From JACCQS01 sp963766765 (lineage in GTDB: Bacteria > Actinomycetota > Actinomycetes > Mycobacteriales > Geodermatophilaceae), in assembly GCA_963766765.1 (NCBI GenBank), contig CAVYBR010000014.1:372001-436000 (forward strand): a DNA stretch of 64,000 nucleotides, given 5' to 3'. The notes below the pieces were generated by a model. It had not been told where the DNA came from, searched no databases, and worked only from the letters and a program-made list of their open reading frames with translations. Below are positions 56,023 to 64,000 of this stretch, piece after piece (the first letter of the stretch is position 1; each line of letters opens with the position of its first letter). Made by a program: the position numbers and the translations under genes.

Positions 56023-56421
56023 TCAGCGCTCCTCGGAGATCGGTTCGCGGGTGGGCGGGTACGTGGGGCTGCCGTCCTCCCAGTGCACGTCGACGATCTG
56101 CAGTTCCCGGCCCGCGAGCAGGTCGGTACGCGTCCCGCCGCACGCGGGGCAGGTCAGCCGGGGTGGCATGCCGACGGCCCACTCGTGCGCGCAGGGCGTG
56201 CAACGGGCCCGCCCCGGCACCGCTTCGGTGACCAGTTCGGCGCCTTCCAGCAGAGTTCCGGCGCAGGCCAGTTCGAAGGAGAAGGCGAGCGCGTCGGGTA
56301 CGACGCCGGCCAGTTCGCCCACCTGGAGCCGTACCGATCGCACGGCCGTGACATCGCCGGCCCGGGTGGCGGCCTCTGCCACCTGGTCGACGACGGCCAG
56401 CGCGACGGACATCTCGTGCAT
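56023..56421 (-). CDS. hypA: Hydrogenase nickel-insertion protein HypA
   Basis: The product has 132 residues. The MHEMSVAL start provides His2 for nickel binding, and RLQVGELAGVVPDALAFSFE is conserved. The zinc site is formed by CTPC and CPACGG. The longer open frame to 56568 is discarded because MHEMS is the family's true start. hypB begins 3 bases after the hypA stop. The 56422-56564 gap separates it from the small membrane peptide. Confidence 0.94.
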   Translation of the reverse strand: MHEMSVALAVVDQVAEAATRAGDVTAVRSVRLQVGELAGVVPDALAFSFELACAGTLLEGAELVTEAVPGRARCTPCAHEWAVGMPPRLTCPACGGTRTDLLAGRELQIVDVHWEDGSPTYPPTREPISEER

Positions 56422-56564
56422 GGGTCTTCGTCCTTCCGCAGCCTGCCTCCAGCCGGGCTTCATTAGAGGCGCGCGCCCCCTGGTCGCACGGCCCGGCACG
56501 CCGTCACCGGCCGGCAGGTACGCCGTTCGACGCAACCGCACGGCACACCGGTGGCTCGCACGGT

Positions 56565-56669
56565 TCACATACGTCGGATCCTCAGATAGCGCCGGAGGTC
56601 GGGAAGTACCTCGGCGAAGACGGCGATCACGGCGGCGAGGGCCGCTCCGCCGATGACGATCTTCTTCAT
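56565..56669 (-). CDS. 34-residue membrane peptide (DUF6893-like) in the hydrogenase operon
   Basis: The whole protein is a short lysine lead (MKKIVIGG), one hydrophobic helix (AALAAVIAVFAEVLPDLRR) and a strongly basic end (YLRIRRM). A GGAGAGACGG site lies just before ATG 56669. Very small proteins of this kind occur in Streptomyces hydrogenase loci; I recall the name DUF6893, but this is from memory. It could anchor or stabilise a membrane-associated complex; that is inference. Confidence 0.65.
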   Translation of the reverse strand: MKKIVIGGAALAAVIAVFAEVLPDLRRYLRIRRM

Positions 56670-56692
56670 CCGTCTCTCCTCACGTCGAAGCC

Positions 56693-57214
56693 TCAGGTCG
56701 AGGCTTGCGCCACGGACGGCACGCCGCCCTGCAGCAGCTCTTCGATCAGCCGGACAGCCTGCGGTACGGCGTCGGACACCGGCGGACTGAGACCGATGCC
56801 CTCCTCGACGGAGGCCGGTTCGCAGCCGACGATCAGGACGCGTCGCGGCGGTTGTCCGCCGGTGCCGGCGCAGAGGGTGCCGAGCAACGCCAGGACGGTG
56901 TCGGGGGTCATCCGGTGGCCGTCGATCGCGGGGACCGCGCCGGTATCGCCGCCTTCGTACTCGATCACGTACAGCGTGCCGGGGGCTTCGCCACGTGCCG
57001 TGGCGTCCACGAGGACGAGGGTGTCGTAGCCGTCCAGGAGCTGGTAGGCGAGGTGTACCCCACGCACCCCGATGTCCACGACCTCGAGGTGTCCGGGCAG
57101 GTCGCGCTCGGCGAGCCGGCGCGCGGTCTCCACGCCGAAGCCGTCGTCCCCGAGGAAGATGTTGCCGATGCCGGCGACGAGCGTCCTGGGGCCTGCCTGC
57201 GGGGAGGGGCTCAT
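56693..57214 (-). CDS. Hydrogenase maturation protease (HyaD/HupD family)
   Basis: The product has 173 residues. VAGIGNIFLGDDGFGVETARRL carries the nickel-sensing glutamate/aspartate region, and VVDIGVRGVHLAYQLLDGYD the second aspartate; a conserved GHRM-type histidine follows. After nickel insertion, the protease removes the C-terminal peptide of the large subunit, here the residues following DPCLPCGVH. ATG 57214 overlaps the preceding stop (ATGA). Confidence 0.92.
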   Translation of the reverse strand: MSPSPQAGPRTLVAGIGNIFLGDDGFGVETARRLAERDLPGHLEVVDIGVRGVHLAYQLLDGYDTLVLVDATARGEAPGTLYVIEYEGGDTGAVPAIDGHRMTPDTVLALLGTLCAGTGGQPPRRVLIVGCEPASVEEGIGLSPPVSDAVPQAVRLIEELLQGGVPSVAQAST

Positions 57215-58642
57215 ACGTCGTCCTCCAGCGGTGTGACCTCGTCGGGCTGGAAGTACAGGAACCGTCCCTGCTCGCGGCGGATGTCGGCACCCGGGTCACT
57301 CTCGACCGTGACCGCCAGGTGCACCCCGCCGTCGACGTCGTGCAGCACGGCCTCGACCTTCGCTGTGCGGCCGCGCAGGAAGATGTCCTGCGCGTCGGTG
57401 TGGCGCAGGCCCGGGCGCAACTCGACGCGGGTGCCCTTGCCCACCGGCCGGCCGTCCACGACCACCCGGTCGCGCTCCGGGTCGAAGCCCTCGTCGCTCG
57501 CCGGGTCCCACCAGGGGGTGTCAGGCTGCTGCACCCCGTACTCGTCGGGGAAACCGTCGTGCGAGGCGGTGGGGTCCGGGCCGGTCACCTCGCGCAGGCT
57601 CCGGACCGCCCCGTGCAGCCGCTCGAGGACCTCGGCAGGCATCGAGTCCGCCAGCTCGATCACGGCGGCCGCCCGCTCGTCGGTGCCCCGGGCCTCGCGT
57701 TTCTCCTCGTCGGTGAGGGCCGCGGTGCGCAGCGCGAGGATCTCGTCGATCTCGGTGGCGTCGTAGAGCGCGCCGGGGCTCTCCGGCGCGATGGCCGGAT
57801 GGTCCTCCAGGATGATCGGCGAGGACAGCACGAGGTCGGCGCGGCCGGGTTCGCCCGCGAGTACGGGCCAGGTGTGCAGGTTGCGGCAGGCGGCGACCGC
57901 GCCCTTCGCCCACTCGGGGGGATCGGTCATCGACAGGAACGATCCGGCGTCGAGGGCCATGAGGAGGTGGGTGGCCACCAGTGAGTGCGGCAGTGCCGCG
58001 TCCCGGCCGGCGCCGCGTCCCTCGGGCGGTGTCCAGTCGCTGGTGTTCTCGACGACGGCGGTCAGCCGCATGGCCCGGTAGGGGCCGTCGAGCTCGCGGG
58101 CGGACAGCCGGACCGTCCCGCTGACCTCCTCGCACCGCCGGACCAGTCGGCCGACGGTTCGGCCGGCTGCGTCCAGGACCGGTTCGGTGTCCTCGCGGGC
58201 GGGGCGTCGGAAGGGATGCGTGACGCCGTCGCCGAGGAGCTCGTCCACCGACGCGACCACCTCGACGCGCTCCTCGCCCCCCTCGTCCCAGGGCACCAGC
58301 ACCCGGTCGTCGAGGCGGAGTTCGGGCAACCGTGTCGAAGCCGCCGTCCAGGCGTGCCCGCTGCACCGTGCGCCGTCGGGCGTGCAGGAAGCGCACCTCG
58401 ACCGAGAGGGTCGCGCCCGCCTTCGGTTCCATCAGGCATTCGGTGTGCTGGAAGTCGTGCTCTTCGCACTCGGCGCCCCAGCCGGGCGGCACGAGCACCC
58501 CGAACTGCCAGCGCAGCCGGTTCTTGGCCGCCGAGGCGCGGTACGGGTAGAGCACATAGCCCTCGAAGAGGACGGCGTCGGCCACCTGCCGGGCGAGGGC
58601 GAACCGCTCCTCCGTCTCGGAGGCGAACGCGGTCACGGTCAC
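57211..58642 (-). CDS. Conserved hydrogenase-locus protein of unknown function, one frameshift
   Basis: The product is about 476 residues after joining across a shift near 58328. The N-terminal part, about 1-110, reads FASETEERFALARQVADAVL, LYPYRASAAKNRLRWQFGVL and ECEEHDFQHTECLMEP. The rest reads YDGPYRAMRLTAVVENTSDW-like ELDGPYRAMRL, SLVATHLLMALDAGSFLSMT, ACRNLHTWPVLAGEPG and MLSSPIIL-like sequence, then acidic regions. There is no signal peptide or membrane helix. GTG 58642 overlaps the DUF6084 stop (GTGA), and its own stop overlaps the protease start. The coupling implies a role in assembly or activity of the hydrogenase; no domain with a known reaction is visible. Confidence 0.75.
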
Positions 58643-59331
58643 GGATCCGTCCTTCCGGTGGTGCCGGTGAGCGCGCGCAGCGGGTCGCTGCGGGGTGGGT
58701 CCGCTGCGCCGTCGGCGTCGAGCAGGGCCTTGAGGGTCGCCTCCCAGGAGGGCAGCGCGCGGCGGGAGCGGTAGGCGAGGAGGGCGTTCATGGTGTCGCG
58801 GGGCAGCCGGATCCAGCCGCACCCGGGGAAGTGCTGCTCGAGCATCTCCCGCCAGGTGGCGACCGGCATCCGGAAGGCCGCCTCCCGGTCCCACGGGACC
58901 GGCTCGACCTGGAAACCGCCGGCTCCGGTGAACGCCGTGCCGGAGAAGAGCATCAGCAGCGGAACCTCGCCGCCGGTGAGGGCGGTGAGGTAGCGGGTCG
59001 CGGCGACGTCCATGTCGTAGGTGCAGGGCACGACGAGGTCGGCTTCGGTCTCTCCGGTGAAGCCGGGAACCATGAGCGAGACCTGCGCGAACTGCACCGG
59101 CTGGAGCGTGCTGCCCCAGCGTGAGCGTTCGCCGAAGAGGTCCGCCAGCCCGTCGGCCTCGGCGGACTCGTAGCCACGGCGGGCGGGTTCGATGCGGATC
59201 TGGCAGCGCAGCGCGAGAGCGTGCACGCGCGCGTTGCCGGCGGCGGTGACACGCAGCCGGAAGACGAGGGTGGGTCCGGCGGCGAACCGGTCGGCGCGGA
59301 CGCCGGTGCAGGCGAAGGAGAACTCCGTCAC
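58639..59331 (-). CDS. DUF6084-like hydrogenase-locus protein
   Basis: The product is about 230 residues. It opens TEFSFACTGVRADRFAAGPT and has HALALRCQIRIEPARRGY, FAQVSLMVPGF, VPCTYDMDVAATRYL and GEVPLLMLFSGTAF, a beta-rich pattern. The end includes WREMLEQHFPGCGWIRLPRDT. The family name is recalled, not searched. GTG 59331 overlaps the DUF5947 stop, and its stop overlaps the next gene's start. It is cytoplasmic by composition. Confidence 0.7.
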   Translation of the reverse strand: MTEFSFACTGVRADRFAAGPTLVFRLRVTAAGNARVHALALRCQIRIEPARRGYESAEADGLADLFGERSRWGSTLQPVQFAQVSLMVPGFTGETEADLVVPCTYDMDVAATRYLTALTGGEVPLLMLFSGTAFTGAGGFQVEPVPWDREAAFRMPVATWREMLEQHFPGCGWIRLPRDTMNALLAYRSRRALPSWEATLKALLDADGAADPPRSDPLRALTGTTGRTDP

Positions 59332-59983
59332 GGCCGCACCGCCTCGCGCACGGGCCGGGCGCGTCGGGAGACGTCCGCGAAGAACGTGTCCAGAGCGGCG
59401 CGGGCCTCGGCTCCGCCGTCGAAGCCCTGCCACAACAGGCGCATGCGGCCGACGAGTTCGTAGCAGATGTCGATCGGTACGAGGTGGCACTCGCAGCGGC
59501 CGTCGACGCGGCGCAGCAGCAGCGCCTCCACGTCGGGTTCGAGCAGGTCGGCGAGGCGGCTGCCGCCGAGGACGTCCGTCCACGTGGCCGGTTCGAGTTC
59601 GCTCTCGGTGGCTCCGGCCGGGCTCGGGTAGAGGGCGACCAACCGGTCGAGCGCCGCGTTGCGGAAGAGGAAGGCGACGCCGACCGGGATCTGCAACGCG
59701 TCCCACGCACTCTCGTCGAGGCTGTGTCCGGGGTCGGCGAGGTAGCGGGCCGGGACCGTGCGGAAGCGGCCCGCGGCGGCACCCGGCTGTTCCATCAGCA
59801 GTGCGCAGGGGGCACAGGCGCAGACGAGGGCGCGTTTCTCGGTGTCGACCAGGTGGCGGTGGTCCGCTTCGGCGACGGCCACCGCGCACAGTTCGCACCG
59901 TTCGGGCCGGGGCGGACGCTCGGTGAGGAATCTCCGCAGGCCAGAGGAGTTGCGCTCCGGGCGGGCGCCGGGGACACGCTCAT
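59328..59983 (-). CDS. DUF5947-like hydrogenase-locus protein with cysteine motifs, one frameshift
   Basis: The product is about 218 residues, with a shift near 59945. LRRFLTERPPRPERCELCAV and LVDTEKRALVCACAPCALLM place CxxC and CxCxxC close together, resembling a small zinc or iron site. WDALQIPVGVAFLFRN and CECHLVPIDICYELVGRMRL follow. DUF5947 is my recollection of the family name. ATG 59983 overlaps the NifU-like gene stop (ATGA). A metal- or electron-carrier role is possible but unproven. Confidence 0.7.
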
Positions 59984-60520
59984 CGGGTCCTCGTCGGTGC
60001 CGGACCGGTACCGATCTGGAGGAGCGGGGGCCCGGCGGGCGCGGTCTGTACGTCGACGGCCCTGACCTCCGGTGCGAAGCAGGCGAGCGCTTCCTCCGCG
60101 GCCTCCCGGGCGCCAGTTCCGGAGCCGCAACCGCAGCCGCCTGACTCCCGGGCCCGCAGCGACAGGGTGCCGCTCTCCTCGTCGAAGCCCACGACGTCCA
60201 GGGCGTGTTCCCTGACGCTGTCGAGGGCCCGGGCGATGCGCGTGTCGCGGTCCTCGGGGTGCAGGTCGTGCAGGACGAGCAGGCTCGCGACCAGTTCGTC
60301 ACCGAGCAGTCCCGCCGACGGTTCCCCGGCGGCGGAGGACAGCAGGTGGAGGATGCGGGCCAGGCCGGCGCCGTAGAAGTCCATGAGGGACCGGACGAGT
60401 TCCTCCGCCGCGGCGGCGGCGGCCGGGTCGCTTGCTCGCGGCCAGTCGCTCCAGCACCTCCTCGACGCGGCGTCCGGCCTGCTCCGCGTTCACCGGCGGT
60501 GCCGCCGTCATCGCGCTCAT
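59980..60520 (-). CDS. NifU-like protein of the hydrogenase locus, one frameshift
   Basis: The product is about 180 residues after a shift near 60430. The helical N-terminal part reads QAGRRVEEVLERLAAS and MDFYGAGLARILHLLSSAAG. The C-terminal NifU-like domain contains RARESGGCGCGSGTGAREAA, in which the CxC replaces the usual CxxC, and ALACFAPEVRAVDV. NifU domains deliver iron-sulfur clusters, so this may supply the small subunit's clusters. ATG 60520 overlaps the large-subunit stop (ATGA). Confidence 0.8.
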
Positions 60521-62302
60521 CCGCCCAGTCCGCTCAGGCCGGTGGGCACGTGCATCGACTTCACCGTCTTGCCGCCCCCGACGTACATGTGCACGCCACA
60601 GGGCAGACAGGGATCGAAGCTGCGGACGGCGCGCATGATGTCGATGCCCTTGAAGTTCTCCGGGGTGTTCTCCTCGAAGATGGGGGTGTTCTGCACGGCG
60701 TCCTCGTACGGGCCGGGCGTGCCGAAGGTGTCCCTGGTGCTGGCGTTCCAGGGGGTTGGCGGGTACGGGTGGTAGTTGGCGATCTTGCCGTCGCGGATCA
60801 CCATGTGGTGGGAGAGGACACCGCGGACCGCCTCGGTGAAGCCGACGCCGAGGCCCTCGTCCGGGACCTCGAACTTCTCCCAGGTCTGGGTGCGTCCGGC
60901 GCGGACCTCCGCCAGGCCCTTCTCCGCGAAGTGCAGCGCGACGGCGGCGGCGTAGGCCTGGAAGTAGGTGCGCGCGCGGTTGCGTTCCAGCGCGTTGGAC
61001 CACTTCGGGATCTTCCACTCGAAGCTGGTCTCGGGCTTGGTCATCGTGCGGGGCAGGTTGATGACCACGCTGTGGCCGGTGGCCTTGACGTAGCCGATGT
61101 CGACGAGCCCGGACAGGGCGGTCGACCACAGGCGGGCGATGGGGCCGCCGCCGGTGTCGAGGGCGAGGTGGTCCTTGCCGTCGAACCAGCGCGGGGACAT
61201 GACCCAGCTGTACTTGTCGTCGAAGTTCGCGCTTCTGCGGGGCGGGGATGGTGTGCTGGTTCCACGGGTGGCGCGGGTCCACCGGGTTGCCGAGCGGGTC
61301 GTGGGTGACGAACTGCTCCTGCCCCTGCCAGTCCTCGTAGTACGAGCTGCCCAGCAGGATGCGGATGCCGAGGTTGATCTCGGTGAGGTCGTTGGTGACG
61401 AGCTTGCCGTCGACGATGATGCCGGGCGTGACGAACATCCGCCGGCCCCAGTCCGTCATGTTCGCGTAGGTGAAGTCGCAGTACTCGGGGTCGTTGAGCG
61501 CGCCCCAGCAGCCGAGCAGGACACGCCGGCGGCCCACTTCCTCGTATCCGGGCAGCGCCTCGTAGAAGAAGTCGAACAGGTCGTCGTGCAGGGGCACGAC
61601 GCGCTTCATGAACTCCACGTAGCGCATCAGCCGGCTGAGGTAGTCCGTGAAGAGCTGTACGGAGGCGATGGTTCCGACGCCGCCCGGGTAGAGCGTGGAG
61701 GGGTGCACATGGCGGCCCTCCATCAGGCAGAACATCTCGCGCGTGTAGCGGCTGACCTGGAGGGCCTCGCGGTAGAACTCGCCTTCCAGGGGGTTGAGCG
61801 AGCGCATGATGTCGGCGATCGTGCGGTAGCCGTGCTCCGCCGCGTGCGGGGCCTCGGTGCGCTCGGCGAGTTCGAGGACGCCGGGGTTGGTCTCCTTGAC
61901 CATCTTCTCGCAGTAGTCGACCCCGACCAGGTTCTCCTGGAAGATGTTGTGGTCGAACATGTACTCCGCGGACTCGCCGAGGTTGATGATCCACTCGGCG
62001 AGGTGCGGGGGCTTCACGCCGTACGCCATGTTCTGCGCGTACACCGAGCAGGTGGCGTGGTTGTCCCCGCAGATCCCGCAGATGCGGCTGGTGATGAAGT
62101 GGGCGTCGCGGGGGTCCTTGCCCCGCATGAAGACGCTGTAGCCGCGGAAGACCGACGACGTGCTGTAGCACTCCGCGACCCGCTTCTGCTTGAAGTCGAT
62201 CTTCGTGTGGATGCCCAGGCTGCCCACGATCCGGGTGATCGGGTCCCAGGCCATCTCCACCAGGCCGCTGCCGTCGCCGGCCGCCTTCGTCTTCGGTGCC
62301 AT
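60517..62302 (-). CDS. hhyL: Group 1h [NiFe]-hydrogenase large subunit, one frameshift
   Basis: The product is about 594 residues with one shift near 61230. The N-terminal ligand motif is SRICGICGDNHATCS and the C-terminal one FDPCLPCGVHMY; their four cysteines bind the Ni-Fe centre. About 22 residues follow the last histidine and would be removed by the protease encoded in the operon. DPITRIVGSLGIHTKIDF and WEWKIPKW-like FEWKIPKWSNALERNRARTY support group 1h (formerly 5). The enzyme oxidises H2; relatives consume atmospheric H2 during starvation or sporulation. The gene starts 82 bases after the small-subunit stop. Confidence 0.94.
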
Positions 62303-62384
62303 CTGTGTGCCGTGCCCTTCGTTGCGCGGGAGGTTCGGGTGTGGGGGTGCACGAAGCAGGGAGCGGATTACTTGCGGCGGATGC

Positions 62385-63473
<1,089 letters not shown>

Positions 63474-63611
63474 GGGACCGCCTCCTGGGGAGGTAAGGGA
63501 TGAAGGCCTGCATTTCGACCGTCGACCTTCTTCGTATCAGCCGTTCGGCAGTGACGAGACACCATCGAGGGCTGTTCCGGTGACATCGGCGGCGGAGGGG
63601 GTGGGACCGGT

Positions 63612-64000
63612 TTACGCAACCGCGGCAGGACCGAGGTGCGGCGGGGTGCACGGTGGCCGCTCCTTCTGGACGAAGGAACGACGCAGAGCGTGATAAGGGG
63701 CGTCCTGGTCGTCGAAGGTCCGGCGCATCCGGGCCAGCTCCCGCTCGCGGAAGCCGGCCAGCGGGGTCGCACTCTCCAGCCGGTCCAGCTCCGTCTTCTT
63801 CGCGGTGATCCGTGACGCCGTCGCCGGAAGTGACGCCAGACGCGCCGCCAGGCCGCCGACTTCCCGCGAGAAGTCGGAAGGAGCGCAGTCGACCACCCGG
63901 TCCACGAGACCGAGGCGCAGTGCGCTCGCCGAGCTCACCGGGAGAGCCTCGCGCATGAGCCGGTCGGCCGACGCGGGGCCCACCCTGCGCGGCAGGGTGT
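63612..64000 (-). CDS. hoxX: HoxX-like hydrogenase maturation protein, C-terminal part
   Basis: About 129 residues are present before the window edge. They match the enoyl-CoA hydratase/isomerase half of HoxX: LPRRVGPASADRLMREALPV, ASALRLGLVDRVVD and the end FRERELARMRRTFDDQDAPY...RRSFVQKE. Position upstream of the hydrogenase subunits in the same direction, and the FVxKE ending, favour HoxX over a fatty-acid enzyme. HoxX makes the CO ligand from formyl-tetrahydrofolate through formyl-CoA under aerobic conditions. The formyltransferase half lies outside. The 138-bp gap to hhyS may hold a promoter. Confidence 0.78.
   Translation of the reverse strand, partial: TLPRRVGPASADRLMREALPVSSASALRLGLVDRVVDCAPSDFSREVGGLAARLASLPATASRITAKKTELDRLESATPLAGFRERELARMRRTFDDQDAPYHALRRSFVQKERPPCTPPHLGPAAVA

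Noticed and set aside
63612..63983. Ordinary enoyl-CoA hydratase from fatty-acid degradation
   Set aside because: The ending FVQKE and position in front of the hydrogenase subunits fit HoxX better; kept at moderate confidence because only the C-terminal part is visible.

Overview
This window does not look like one genome. Gene content, codon style and abrupt mid-gene breaks divide it into four blocks joined without gaps. Block 1 (about 1-6884) is an actinobacterial housekeeping region: the lspA end, an RluA/RluD-type pseudouridine synthase, a CPBP protease, a GNAT acetyltransferase, dnaE and the start of a NIT-domain sensor kinase. Block 2 (about 6885-23512) is alphaproteobacterial, most like a sphingomonad: an exopolysaccharide/O-antigen operon on the minus strand, then an M48-like protease, a PPP-type phosphatase and a two-partner secretion pair. 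Block 3 (about 23513-25190) carries fabZ, lpxA and an M20 peptidase with an acidobacterial flavour. Block 4 (about 25195-64000) is a Streptomyces-like high-GC actinomycete. At each of the three seams, two unrelated genes are cut in mid-reading-frame, which suggests a chimeric assembly rather than gene transfer.

Single-base frameshifts are common in blocks 1-3 and in the right part of block 4 (about 41-62 kb). The protein on both sides of each shift is normal for its family, so sequencing or consensus errors are more likely than real pseudogenes. Coordinates of such genes run from first start to last stop across the shifts.

Block 4 has three parts. First (25.2-40.2 kb), a ribose-type sugar ABC transporter sits beside secreted multi-domain carbohydrate-active proteins. 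These combine ThuA, glucose/sorbosone dehydrogenase, 3-keto-disaccharide hydrolase (DUF1080), PKD, CBM6 and ricin-type lectin modules. A GH54 arabinofuranosidase and the stump of an esterase lie among them. Two neighbouring genes end in an identical 399-bp lectin module. Second (40.2-50.2 kb), an integrase remnant is followed by GH15, DUF2252, GMC oxidoreductase, cyclase-family, DUF389 and membrane-protein genes.

Third (50.3-64.0 kb), there is a near-complete locus for a group 1h (formerly group 5) actinobacterial [NiFe]-hydrogenase. In transcription order it reads hoxX (cut by the window edge), small subunit, large subunit, NifU-like protein, DUF5947, DUF6084, an unnamed conserved protein, maturation protease, a 34-residue membrane peptide, then hypA, hypB, hypF, hypC, hypD, hypE. 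Five successive 4-nt stop/start overlaps couple the large subunit, the accessory proteins and the protease. The set covers the expected steps: CO supply (HoxX), cyanide ligand synthesis and Fe(CN)2CO assembly (HypC-F), nickel insertion (HypA/B) and C-terminal processing (protease). No tRNA, rRNA or CRISPR array was recognised anywhere in the window.
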